Below are positions 25,777 through 34,616 of a DNA stretch of 34,649 nucleotides, piece by piece. The stretch is from NCBI GenBank assembly GCA_003670425.1, contig QWRL01000006.1, forward strand, positions 1 to 34,649. The letters are read 5' to 3'. A model generated the notes under the pieces. The model made no database searches, was not told where the DNA came from, and saw only the letters and a program-made list of their open reading frames with translations. A program made the position numbers and the translations under genes. The stretch comes from Chloroflexota bacterium (GTDB lineage Bacteria > Chloroflexota > Anaerolineae > Anaerolineales > UBA11657). Positions within the stretch are counted from its first letter, which is position 1; every line of letters begins with the position of its first letter.

Positions 25777-25823
25777 ATCTATCCGGCCGTTGCTTTGGCG
25801 CGAAACACACTGTATTTGTAAGT

Positions 25824-28214
25824 TCAGCGCTCGGTCCAGACCCACAGCTGCCGGCCGTCCGTCGCAAAATCCACCCGGCCGTTGCGGTCTGTGCGCAAAA
25901 CCGCGCGGCCAGCCAGTATTTGTAGCGTAGCCGCACCCGGTGCCCCATCCGGGTTGCCCGCGCCCACGGGGATTACCGCTGCCCACGGGTTGGCGCGCAG
26001 CATGAACAGCAGGCTGAGTACATCCACACCGCCCTGCTGCGCCACCTGCAAAACATGGGTGGCCGGCACCACACCCTCGGCGGCCAGCTGCCCGCTGCTT
26101 TTGCCGGTAAGGTCCGGCCCAAACAGAAAGCGCGCGGACCCGTGGCGCAGCTCCAGCAGCGTGCGCTGTGCACCCACCGCCAGCAGCCGCAGGCGCACAC
26201 CATCACCGAGGTCGTACTCGGCGTTTGGTTGGGCGCGGTCTTGTGGAATGCCGCGCCGCGCAATCCCCTCTGACCATTCGCGGTAGCCAGCCTCTTCAGA
26301 CGGCTCGGCAGCTTGCACTGTGCGCTCAATGGTGAAGCGCTCCAGCAAGCCGGGCAGGCCGTTTACGCTGCCGGCGCCAGAGCCGGCAGTCACCACCAGC
26401 TGCAGCGTGCGGCGTGTGAACGGCAGCTGCTCGCCGAGGGCAGCTGCCAGCCGGCGCGGGCTGGGGCCGCCATCCAGCAGCACCCGCGCACCGCTAGGCG
26501 TTGTGATCAACACTGCATCGCCGGCACCCACATCCAAAAAAGTAACATGCAGGCGGCCGTCCGGCAGGCGGGCGTACACGGACCATGCAATCACAGTTGC
26601 GAATGCCAGCCCGACCAGCGCGCCATCCTGCAGGCGCAGCGTGCGCTGGCGCAGCCACGCGGCTGCGGCCGGCACGGGATTGCGCGCAAACCATGTGACA
26701 CCAAAAATTATTGCGTAGCAGCCCAGCAGCCACTGCAGTGGAAAGCGGTCCAGTGGCAGCGCGGCGAACGGCAGGCGCGCCAGCAGCTGCACACATTGGA
26801 TGGTGAATGCAAGCAAGGGCCACACCACCCACGCCAGCAGCTGGCCGAGCGCTGGCGAGATGAGGCCGGCAACGGTGGCAAGCCCGCCCAGCACCATCAC
26901 TGCCGGCTGTGCGGGCAGCACAATCAGGTTGGCCAGCAGCCCCACCACGGACAGCTGCCGAAAGTAGTAAGCCGTGAGTGGCAGCGTGAGTACTTGCGCT
27001 GCGGCGGTCAGCACTGTGAATTCGCCCAGCGCACTTGCGATGCGCGCGCCGGTGGGCCCCGCCCAGCGCTGCGCCAGCGCCGTGATTGCAGATTGCAGCG
27101 CTTGGCTGTAAAGCAGCAGGCTTAGCGTGGCTCCCACGCTCAACTGGAAGCCCACATCCCAAAGTATGCGCGGCTCCCACGCCGTCATCGCAACCGCCGC
27201 AAAAATTAATGCAGTCAGCGCCTGTGCCGGGCGGCCCAGCCCCTGCGCCACAATCACCAGCGCACCCATCAACGCGGCCCGCACCACGGAGGCATCAGCT
27301 CCCGCCAGCACGGTATAGGCAGCAATGCCGAGCAGCGCCAGTGGGCGCGCGCGGCGCTGCCCCAGCACACTGCCCAACGCACTCATCAATACAGCCGCCA
27401 CCACGCTGATGTTGAATCCGGAGATGGCAATGATGTGCGCCGTGCCGGTGGTGCGGAAGTCATCCTGCAGGCTGCGCGGCAGGCCACTGTCCACGCCCAG
27501 CAAGATGCCGCTGAGCAGCGCGGCGTGCGGCTGCGGAAAGTTGCGCACAATAACGGCGAGGCTGGCAGCGCGCACCGCTTGCAGCCGGCGCTGCCACCAT
27601 AGGCTGGCACAAGTGATCACGCCGGCACCGGGCACATCCGCCGGGCAGGCCACCGCCGCAGCCGGCTGCAGCACTGCCAAAGACTGGACGCCAGTGAGTG
27701 CAGAGTACACGCTGCGGCGCGCCATCAATGCAGCGTAGTCAAAGTCCGCAAATGGCGCCGGCGCAGCCAGCCAGCCGCTGGCTTGCAACCGGTCGCCCAC
27801 TTGCAGCGGTGGATAGCGTGGCGCGCGCACCAGCACCAGGCCATGCACGCCGAGCGCCTGTGCGCTGCCGGTCGGGCGCAGGCTGTCGGCGCGCACGCGC
27901 AGCAATGCCGTCTGGTCGCGCTCCAGCGGCGCCTCAAGCACAATGCCGGTTACGTGCACCAGCCCGGCGCCGTTGTGGTGGGAGATGAATGCGGGGTCGC
28001 CCCATGCGGGCTGCGCACTTTGGGTGCGCGCTGCGCCCAGCGCAGCCACGGCTAGCAGCCCCAGCGCAATGCGCGCCCGCGGCCGCGCGCGCAGCAGCGC
28101 TGCTGCCAGTGCCGCCAGGCCGCCAACAAGCAGCCAAAGCAGCATTGGGAGCGCCAGCCATTCAGCCAGCGCAACACCACCCAGCCACGCCAGGCCAGAG
28201 TACAGCAGCGTCAT
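25824..28214 (-). CDS. comEC: ComEC/Rec2 family DNA uptake channel protein
   Basis: GILLGVDSGLPRSLQDDFRTTGTAHIIAISGFNISVVA competence core, multiple TMs, C-terminal metallo-beta-lactamase-like VTFLDVGAGDAVLITTPSGARVLLDGGPS. Confidence 0.93.
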   Translation of the reverse strand: MTLLYSGLAWLGGVALAEWLALPMLLWLLVGGLAALAAALLRARPRARIALGLLAVAALGAARTQSAQPAWGDPAFISHHNGAGLVHVTGIVLEAPLERDQTALLRVRADSLRPTGSAQALGVHGLVLVRAPRYPPLQVGDRLQASGWLAAPAPFADFDYAALMARRSVYSALTGVQSLAVLQPAAAVACPADVPGAGVITCASLWWQRRLQAVRAASLAVIVRNFPQPHAALLSGILLGVDSGLPRSLQDDFRTTGTAHIIAISGFNISVVAAVLMSALGSVLGQRRARPLALLGIAAYTVLAGADASVVRAALMGALVIVAQGLGRPAQALTALIFAAVAMTAWEPRILWDVGFQLSVGATLSLLLYSQALQSAITALAQRWAGPTGARIASALGEFTVLTAAAQVLTLPLTAYYFRQLSVVGLLANLIVLPAQPAVMVLGGLATVAGLISPALGQLLAWVVWPLLAFTIQCVQLLARLPFAALPLDRFPLQWLLGCYAIIFGVTWFARNPVPAAAAWLRQRTLRLQDGALVGLAFATVIAWSVYARLPDGRLHVTFLDVGAGDAVLITTPSGARVLLDGGPSPRRLAAALGEQLPFTRRTLQLVVTAGSGAGSVNGLPGLLERFTIERTVQAAEPSEEAGYREWSEGIARRGIPQDRAQPNAEYDLGDGVRLRLLAVGAQRTLLELRHGSARFLFGPDLTGKSSGQLAAEGVVPATHVLQVAQQGGVDVLSLLFMLRANPWAAVIPVGAGNPDGAPGAATLQILAGRAVLRTDRNGRVDFATDGRQLWVWTER

Positions 28215-28223
28215 GGCAAACCT

Positions 28224-28236
28224 AGAATGTCATTCT
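28224..28236. promoter_or_regulatory. Inverted repeat AGAATG-T-CATTCT just upstream of comEC
   Basis: Perfect 6-bp arms, 10-22 nt upstream of the comEC ATG (28214) in the comEC/HAD divergent intergenic region. Confidence 0.4.
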
Positions 28237-28306
28237 GCCACATACGCCGGCGCATGCGATCCGGCGGCATGCCGGGATGGCGCTGTAGTACACTCTGCGC
28301 GCAAAC

Positions 28307-29059
28307 ATGCAAAACACCGACTGGATGCATGCACTTGCCGCGCACTATAGGGCAGCCTGCAACACGCGCAGCGCACCGCTGCTGCTGCTGTGCGACATTG
28401 ACGACACGCTGCTGGACACGCGCTTCATGATTCGCGCGGTGCTGCAAACCGGCGATACAGAGCGTGGCACCGGCTACTTTTCAGATTTGGAGCTGGATGA
28501 AATTTGGATGCCGGAAAGCCGCATTGCGGAATTGCTGGCGCTACGCAGCGTGCCGCCGGCAGAGCAGGCGGCCGTACTGCGCAGTTATGCGCAGCACGCG
28601 TGGTCAGCTCCGGCTTTGCGCCACTGGCAAACTGCGCTGCCCGGCGCCATGCAGCTGCTGGCGTGGTTTCAGCAGCAGCCGCGTACCAGCGTGGCGCTTA
28701 TTACCGGCCGCTCCGCTTGGATGCGCGCAGACACGCTGCACTGCATCAACCGCCTCGGCGCGCCGCACGGCGTCAGCATTAGCGAGGCGCAGCTCTTTAC
28801 CTGCAGCGCCAACTGGGAAGACGAACACCTGCCTTCCATGAAAGTGGCCGGCTTGCAGCACTACGCTGCGCAGGGCTTTAGTGCGCTGGCCTTCATTGAT
28901 AACGAGCCCGCAAATCTGGCGGCTGTTGCTGCCGAACCGGCGAGCAGCGAGTGCCTGCTGCTGCACGCGGACACAATCTTCGAGACCGACCGCGCACTGC
29001 TGCCGGCGCGCGCAGTTTCCGGCAGCAGCTTTCATTTGGCAGCGCTGCAACCGGGCTGA
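28307..29059 (+). CDS. HAD-superfamily hydrolase-like protein
   Basis: LLLLCDIDDTLLDTR (motif I), VALITGRS (motif II), ALAFIDNEPANLAAV (motif IV-like). Confidence 0.78.
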   Translation: MQNTDWMHALAAHYRAACNTRSAPLLLLCDIDDTLLDTRFMIRAVLQTGDTERGTGYFSDLELDEIWMPESRIAELLALRSVPPAEQAAVLRSYAQHAWSAPALRHWQTALPGAMQLLAWFQQQPRTSVALITGRSAWMRADTLHCINRLGAPHGVSISEAQLFTCSANWEDEHLPSMKVAGLQHYAAQGFSALAFIDNEPANLAAVAAEPASSECLLLHADTIFETDRALLPARAVSGSSFHLAALQPG

Positions 29060-29060
29060 G

Positions 29061-29073
29061 GCGGCAGCGCCGC
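29061..29073 (+). terminator. Small hairpin GCGGC-agc-GCCGC after the HAD gene stop
   Basis: Perfect 5-bp stem 1 nt past the stop; weak. Confidence 0.2.
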
Positions 29074-29122
29074 ACGTAGCCCCCAGTGTCTGCGCCGCCG
29101 CCAAATCCAAGGGATAAATCAC

Positions 29123-30310
29123 ATGAATGAAAAAGTATCACAGTGGGTATTGACGGACACCGAACGCAACATTTGGGTGGAGACGCTGGAGTTGGGCGCG
29201 GCCGAGCTGGGTGTGGCCGCTCCGGCGCGCATCAGCAAGCGCGTGCTGCATGGCGGATTGCAGGAAGGTGTCGAGCTGGTGGAGGTGGACAACGGCGCGC
29301 TTTCCTTCAGCATTCTGCCGACGCGCGGCATGGGCCTGTGGCGCGGCAGCTATCGCGGCGAGTTCATTGGCTGGCGCGCGCCGGTGCGCGGCCCGGTGCA
29401 CCCGCAGTTTGTGCATGCCAACGAACGCGGCGGCCTGGGCTGGCTGCAGGGCTTTGACGAGTGCATTGTGCGCTGCGGCCTGGAGTCCAATGGTGCGCCT
29501 GGCGTTGACATCTTGCCGGGCAACACGGGCGAACCGGTGCCGATGCAGCTGGGCCTGCACGGGCGCATTGCCAACCTGCCTGCGCATTACGTGGCAGTTG
29601 AGGTGGGCCGTGAAGCACAGCCCGTGCTGCGCGTGCGCGGCGTTGTGGATGAAGCCGCGCTCTTCCTGCCGCAGCTGCGCCTCACCAGCTGCGTCAGCAC
29701 CACGCTGGGTTCAAACGCGCTGCTGATCACCGATGAGATTGAAAACCGCCAGCCGGTGCCGGCCGAGATGCAGCTGCTCTATCACTGCAACTTTGGCGCG
29801 CCGTTTATGGATGCGGGCGCGCGCCTGCTGCTGCCGCGCACCACAACCGCGCCGCGCGACGCCACCGCCGTGGCCGGCCTCACGCACTGGGACACCTACC
29901 GTGAGCCCACGCCCGGCTACATCGAGCAGGTTTACTTTCACCGGCCGCACAGCGCACCCGATGGCAGCACAATGGCGCTGCTGCACAATGCGGCCGGCAC
30001 GCGCGGCGTGGTGCTGCGCTACAACACGCGCCAGCTGCCGTGCTTCACGCAATGGAAGCAGTGCGGCGGCCTGGGCGAAGGTTATGTAACCGGCCTGGAG
30101 CCCGCCACCAACTATCCCAACCAGCGCGCCACCGAGCGCCGCCACGGCCGCGTGGTTAGCCTGCAGCCCGGCGAGGTTTACCGCGTTGAATTAAAAATGG
30201 AGGTGCTGCTGAGTGCGGCCGAAGTGCACGCAGCCGAGCGCGAAGTGGCTGCCTTGCAAGCGGGCATAACGCCACAAGTAAGCCGGCTGCCCCTGCCCGA
30301 CTTTTCCTGA
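29123..30310 (+). CDS. DUF4432-like aldose-1-epimerase-family protein
   Basis: SFSILPTRGMGLWRGSYRGEFIGWRAPVRGPVHPQFVHANERGGLGWLQGFDECIVRCGLESNGAPG; LLYHCNFGAPFMDAGARLLLP. Confidence 0.85.
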   Translation: MNEKVSQWVLTDTERNIWVETLELGAAELGVAAPARISKRVLHGGLQEGVELVEVDNGALSFSILPTRGMGLWRGSYRGEFIGWRAPVRGPVHPQFVHANERGGLGWLQGFDECIVRCGLESNGAPGVDILPGNTGEPVPMQLGLHGRIANLPAHYVAVEVGREAQPVLRVRGVVDEAALFLPQLRLTSCVSTTLGSNALLITDEIENRQPVPAEMQLLYHCNFGAPFMDAGARLLLPRTTTAPRDATAVAGLTHWDTYREPTPGYIEQVYFHRPHSAPDGSTMALLHNAAGTRGVVLRYNTRQLPCFTQWKQCGGLGEGYVTGLEPATNYPNQRATERRHGRVVSLQPGEVYRVELKMEVLLSAAEVHAAEREVAALQAGITPQVSRLPLPDFS

Positions 30311-30402
30311 ACGTGCGCAGCGCGCCTTAGCAGCCCCAACAATCTGCAGCCAATTCCCCGTGCGCAAGCGCAGCAGCCGCGCGGCGCAACTGCGCAAACT
30401 CT

Positions 30403-30432
30403 GTCAGCGCATGCGCTGACGGGCATGCGCCC
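30403..30432. terminator. Perfect 18-nt palindrome GTCAGCGCATGCGCTGAC plus GGGC-ATGC-GCCC hairpin between convergent DUF4432 and SDR genes
   Basis: Direct reading; second hairpin touches the SDR stop codon. No U-tract. Confidence 0.5.
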
Positions 30433-31073
30433 TAAATATCCAGCAGGCCGCTGTGCCCGTTCTTGTGCGCCTCCAGCATGCGCTGCGCAAGCTCTGCCGG
30501 TTCCAGTGCACCCGCTGGAATGCGAAAGGGAACCTTGGCCCAGAACGGCGTGTTCACCGCCCCCGGCCGCACCAGCGTTACGCGCCGCTTGCGTTCTTCC
30601 TTGCGCAACGTGTCGGTAAACGCCTCCAGCCCGGCTTTGGCAGCCACATACGCAGACAGCCCCGGCAGCTTCAGGCGTTCAACCACCGCGCCCACAAACA
30701 TCATGTGCGCCTCGGGCGTCAGCAGCGCCAGCGAAAAGTGCGCAGTGAGGTATGCGCCCGTGAGGTTGGCGTTTAGAATGCGCGCAAAATCGGCCGGCGT
30801 CAGTGCTTCCAGCTTCAATGACGCAATGTCACCGACTGCGTAGATGGACAGCGCCACATCCGAAGTTTCCATTGCAATCGCCTGCACTGTGCGCTGCACG
30901 GATTGTGCGTCCGCAACATCGGCCGCGTAACAGTGCGGCGTCAGCGCGCAAACCGCCGCAGAATCGTTGCGCGTAGCTGCATGGACTTGCCAGTCTTCGG
31001 CCCGCAAGGCGGCCACCAGCGCCTGGCCCAGCCCGCCCGCAGCACCCCAAATTACAGCGTTGTTCATATACAT
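30432..31073 (-). CDS. Short-chain dehydrogenase/reductase
   Basis: AVIWGAAGGLGQALVAALRAEDWQVHAATR, LNANLTGAYLTAHF, YVAAKAGLEAFTDTLRKE; SD aaggat. Confidence 0.88.
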   Translation of the reverse strand: MYMNNAVIWGAAGGLGQALVAALRAEDWQVHAATRNDSAAVCALTPHCYAADVADAQSVQRTVQAIAMETSDVALSIYAVGDIASLKLEALTPADFARILNANLTGAYLTAHFSLALLTPEAHMMFVGAVVERLKLPGLSAYVAAKAGLEAFTDTLRKEERKRRVTLVRPGAVNTPFWAKVPFRIPAGALEPAELAQRMLEAHKNGHSGLLDI

Positions 31074-31234
31074 TTATCCTTGCAGACACACGCCCGCGCG
31101 CAAAATTTTGTAAAGCATTGCATGTGGCGAGTTTAGCGCGGTTATATGGATGCAGCGCCACAAGTTGTGATGGATGCGGAGAACCGCTTCTGCGCGCCGA
31201 ACATGCATGGCGACCCAACCAGTGTGCACTAGTT

Positions 31235-31240
31235 TAGAAT
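31235..31240 (+). promoter_or_regulatory. -10 element TAGAAT 7 nt before the ATG of the PfkB kinase gene (leaderless candidate)
   Basis: tagaat tccagcc ATG; no clear -35. Confidence 0.35.
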
Positions 31241-31247
31241 TCCAGCC

Positions 31248-32207
31248 ATGCCCCGCTTTGACCTGACCAGCATTGGTGAAGCCATGTGGCGCCTGAGCGT
31301 GCCCACCGGCCGCCGCTTGGAAGACACGCGCACACTGGACGTAGAGGTGGCCGGTGCCGAAAGCAATGTCTGCACCGCGCTTGCGCGCCTCGGCCGGCGC
31401 ACCGGCTGGGTCAGCCGCGTGCCGGATCATGCACTTGGCAGCAGCATCGTGCGTGCCCTGCGCGCGGATGGCGTGGATGTGACCGCCGTGCGGCGCGCAG
31501 CAAACGAGCGGCTGGGCACTTATTTCATTGAGTACGCCACCCAACCGCGTGCCATTCAGGTGATCTACGACCGCACCGACTCAGCTGCGGCACACATGAC
31601 AGCAGCTGACGTGGATTGGGCATACCTGCTGGACACGCGGATATTGCACCTGACCGGCATCACCGCAGCACTGGGCGACAATGGCCGCACAATTGTGGCG
31701 CAGGCGCTGCAGCGCGCGCGCGCCGCTGGCATCGCCATCAGCTTTGATGTGAACTACCGCGCAAAAATGTGGCCGGCAGACACGGCAGGGGCTGCACTGC
31801 GCCCCATGCTGGCAGAAGCCGATGTGCTGTTCTGCAAAGGCGCGGATGCGCAGCGCCTGTTTGGCTGCAGCGGCGAGCCGCCACAATTGATGGCCGCACT
31901 GCAGAAGCTGACGCGCGCAACCGCAATCTACTGTACGTTTGGCGAGCAGGGCGCGGCGCTATTGCAAGGCAGCGAGTTTTTGTTTCAACCGGCGCTGCCG
32001 GTGCAGATTGTGGACCGCGTGGGCAGTGGTGACGCATTTGCCGCCGGCGCGCTTGACGGCTGGTTGGACAATGACCCGCGCGCGGGCTTGCGCCGCGGCG
32101 CAGGCCTGGCCGCCATTGCGCTGTCACAGTTTGGCGATCGTGTGCTTTCATCCCGCGCAGAGCTCGACGCCGTGCTTACCCAAAAATCAGCCGACATCGT
32201 GCGCTGA
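31248..32207 (+). CDS. kdgK: PfkB-family sugar kinase, probably 2-keto-3-deoxygluconate kinase
   Basis: LTSIGEAMWRLSVP, VEVAGAESNVCTALARLG, catalytic VDRVGSGDAFAAGAL; directly upstream of KDPG aldolase. Confidence 0.8.
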   Translation: MPRFDLTSIGEAMWRLSVPTGRRLEDTRTLDVEVAGAESNVCTALARLGRRTGWVSRVPDHALGSSIVRALRADGVDVTAVRRAANERLGTYFIEYATQPRAIQVIYDRTDSAAAHMTAADVDWAYLLDTRILHLTGITAALGDNGRTIVAQALQRARAAGIAISFDVNYRAKMWPADTAGAALRPMLAEADVLFCKGADAQRLFGCSGEPPQLMAALQKLTRATAIYCTFGEQGAALLQGSEFLFQPALPVQIVDRVGSGDAFAAGALDGWLDNDPRAGLRRGAGLAAIALSQFGDRVLSSRAELDAVLTQKSADIVR

Positions 32208-32239
32208 TTCTGAAGCAACGCCACTCAATTACCGCCAGC

Positions 32240-32863
32240 ATGTCCGCCCTGCAGCAGGTTCTGTCAGAAAAAATAATTGCCATTGTGCGGCTGGATGATT
32301 ACGCCAGCGCAGTGGATGTGGCGCGTGCGCTGGCTGCCGGTGGCATTCGCGTGCTGGAGTTCACGCTTACCGGCCGGGGTGCACTGGAAGCGATTGCCGC
32401 CACCCGGCTGGCATTGGGAGACACGGTGTGCGTCGGGGCCGGCACGGTGCTCAGCGCCGCTGATGCGCACACCACAATTGCGGCCGGCGCCCAATTTGTG
32501 GTCACGCCCGCGCTGCGCCCCACAGTCATAGAAGCATGCACAAGCCACAATGTGCTGGCGGTGTGCGGCGGCTTTACACCCACGGAGCTGCTGCAAGCAC
32601 ACGAGTGTGGTGCGCAGTTGGTAAAAGTATTTCCGGCGCAGGCTGGCGGCGCGCGCTACTTAAGTGACGTGCTGGCGCCGCTGCCATTTCTAAAGCTTGT
32701 GCCCACCGGCGGGATCAGCGCCTCAAATGCGCAGGAGTATCTGGCTGCCGGTGCCGTAGCCGTTGGTATTGGCGGCAGCCTTGTGTCTCGCAAGGCGGTT
32801 GCGGCGCGCGCCTTTGATGAAATCACGACGTCTGCTAGGCAGTGCCGGGCTGCAATCAGCTAG
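32240..32863 (+). CDS. eda: 2-keto-3-deoxy-6-phosphogluconate aldolase
   Basis: KIIAIVRLDDYASAVDVARALAAGGIRVLEFTLTGRGALEAI, VGAGTVLSAADA, AQLVKVFPAQAGGARYLSDVLAPLPFLKLVPTGGIS. Confidence 0.92.
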   Translation: MSALQQVLSEKIIAIVRLDDYASAVDVARALAAGGIRVLEFTLTGRGALEAIAATRLALGDTVCVGAGTVLSAADAHTTIAAGAQFVVTPALRPTVIEACTSHNVLAVCGGFTPTELLQAHECGAQLVKVFPAQAGGARYLSDVLAPLPFLKLVPTGGISASNAQEYLAAGAVAVGIGGSLVSRKAVAARAFDEITTSARQCRAAIS

Positions 32864-33150
32864 CCACAGCCCGCTCGCAGGCAGCAGCTAATCGAGTAGC
32901 GAACTATCTCCAGCACTATTTAACCTTACTGGACCAGTCCGTTGCGCGCATAATGCCCTCGGCATAAAGTCCGCAGGCGCATCGCAGGTTGCCGTATCCA
33001 ACTCAGCGCAGTAATCCTAGCAGGCTGCTAAGGAGCAGCACCTGCCCGCTCTGGGAGTAAAATGAGCAGACCGCATTGCAAACCCAAAGCCGATACATCG
33101 GGCGACAAGCTGTTCACGGCCTATCGGCATACCCTTGAAAGAGACGAACA

Positions 33151-33549
33151 ATGAATTGGATACGGATCGCTGCCATCGGATACGCTATCGTTACAGTGGG
33201 GATCGTCGCTTTCCAGATTGGGCTGGCCCTAGGCGCGCCTTGGGGAGCATACGCGATGGGTGGCGCATTTCCCGGCCAATTTCCGCCGCCTATGCGTGTG
33301 GCCGCCCTAGTGCAGGCGCTTCTACTGGTAGCCCTGGCGGGTGTTGTTCTGGCCCGAGCAGGTGTAGCGCTGCCTCGCTGGTCCCGCACATCTCGCCGGT
33401 GGATTTGGGTAGTCGTCGCCTTTTCCAGCCTCAGCCTGATCTTGAATCTGATTACCACCAGCCCGGGCGAACGGATGATCTGGGCACCCGTGGCGTTTCT
33501 TCTGCTGCTATGCAGCTTGGTCGTCGCCCGTGGGAGGCCAACTGGCTGA
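33151..33549 (+). CDS. Small four-TM membrane protein of unknown function, atypical codon usage
   Basis: MNWIRIAAIGYAIVTVGIVAFQIGLALGAPWG...SRRWIWVVVAFSSLSLILNLITTSPGERMIWAPVAFLLLLCSLVVAR; hydrophobic segments. Confidence 0.75.
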   Translation: MNWIRIAAIGYAIVTVGIVAFQIGLALGAPWGAYAMGGAFPGQFPPPMRVAALVQALLLVALAGVVLARAGVALPRWSRTSRRWIWVVVAFSSLSLILNLITTSPGERMIWAPVAFLLLLCSLVVARGRPTG

Positions 33550-33563
33550 CGATGTAGAGGAGA

Positions 33564-34214
33564 TCACGAGTGTTTGTGAAAAATATCGCCACGCAAATTC
33601 TTCCTTCGCCCGCGCCACGGCACCGCCACCCGAAATTTATCCACCGCGATCACCGCATCGGACAAAACAAAGAGCAATGCGCCAATGCCGAGCAGCGGCA
33701 CTGGCACACTGATAGCTGCGAGTGCCATCAGGCAGATGATGCCAAGGTAGATGCCGACAGGCACGCGCAAGCTGCCCAGCACCGGCCACAGCCACGCCAA
33801 CATGGCGCCTGCCAGCGCCAACAGCGTGAGCATCCCCGCAATTTGCAAGGCGTGTGGAATAGTGGCGTGCGGCAGCATCACAAGCAAATAGCATAGATGC
33901 GCGCCCAGGAACGCGGCAAGTCCCCGTACAAAATTATGCTGGCCATCCACCAGCGCAAGAAAATAATCGCCTACGCTCGAAAGCAGCAACGCCCCAGCCA
34001 GCATCCCAAGCGCCAGCCGGGGAGCCGCTTCCCCGCCGAACCCCAACAGCGGCAGCGGCACGAGTGCTCCCAGCGCAGCGCTTTTGACGGCAGTGCGCAG
34101 GGCGGACACGGGTCTGTGCATCAGGCCGAAATAGCCGAGTGCGCTCAGTAGCGACAGGAAAACCAGCGCTTGGCGCACTCCCTCAAGACCATCCCCGAAC
34201 GGCTGCGGACTCAA
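33564..34214 (-). CDS. YhhN-family (lysoplasmalogenase-like) membrane protein
   Basis: ALLLSSVGDYFLAL...NFVRGLAAFLGAHLCYLLV...VPVGIYLGIICLMALAA...GALLFVLSDAVIAVDKF. Confidence 0.82.
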   Translation of the reverse strand: MSPQPFGDGLEGVRQALVFLSLLSALGYFGLMHRPVSALRTAVKSAALGALVPLPLLGFGGEAAPRLALGMLAGALLLSSVGDYFLALVDGQHNFVRGLAAFLGAHLCYLLVMLPHATIPHALQIAGMLTLLALAGAMLAWLWPVLGSLRVPVGIYLGIICLMALAAISVPVPLLGIGALLFVLSDAVIAVDKFRVAVPWRGRRKNLRGDIFHKHS

Positions 34215-34274
34215 GAAAATTTGCCTGCGCGTGGTCGCTGGAATTTAACGCATGTACTGCGCTGCCCAAAACTA

Positions 34275-34306
34275 CAACACCGGCAGCTAAAAAGCCGGCT
34301 GTGTTG
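34275..34306 (-). terminator. Hairpin CAACAC.CGGC...GCCG.GTGTTG spanning the 3' end of the ABM gene
   Basis: Outer CAACAC/GTGTTG and inner CCGGC/GCCGG arms, overlapping the stop. Confidence 0.35.
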
Positions 34307-34616
34307 CGCGGGCAGTAACGCTCTCCCGCATGGCTTGGATTCGCGGGCCAAACTCTTTCATGTGCGCCTGCTCCATGTGCACCTGCAGCGCAGCCAGCGA
34401 ATCCCATTTTTCAATCAAGGTAATCCGGTTGGCGTGGAGGGGCTCCTGGATTCCCAATGGGGAGGCAATATCGCGGGTGTACACATATTCGATGCAGCCC
34501 GGCTCGGCCAGCACCAGTGGCCGCAGCTTTTCACACTCAGCAAGAAAATCAGGCAGGCGGCCGGGTTTTACAATCATCGTTACGACAATGTGGATCACTG
34601 GTTCCTCCGCAATCAA
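34287..34616 (-). CDS. Antibiotic biosynthesis monooxygenase (ABM)-domain protein
   Basis: VIHIVVTMIVKPGRLPDFLAECEKLRPLVLAEPGCIEYVYTRD...ITLIEKWDSLAALQVHMEQAHMKEF. Confidence 0.88.
   Translation of the reverse strand: MIAEEPVIHIVVTMIVKPGRLPDFLAECEKLRPLVLAEPGCIEYVYTRDIASPLGIQEPLHANRITLIEKWDSLAALQVHMEQAHMKEFGPRIQAMRESVTARATQPAF

Noticed and set aside
32935-33005. tRNA-like stretch (tggaccagtccg...ggttgccgtatcca)
   Set aside because: No consistent acceptor, anticodon and T-arm pairing and no canonical GGTTCRAAYCC T-loop.
33014-33032. Stem-loop cctagcag-g-ctgctaagg after eda
   Set aside because: Imperfect (bulged) and far from the eda stop without a U-tract; too weak to call a terminator.
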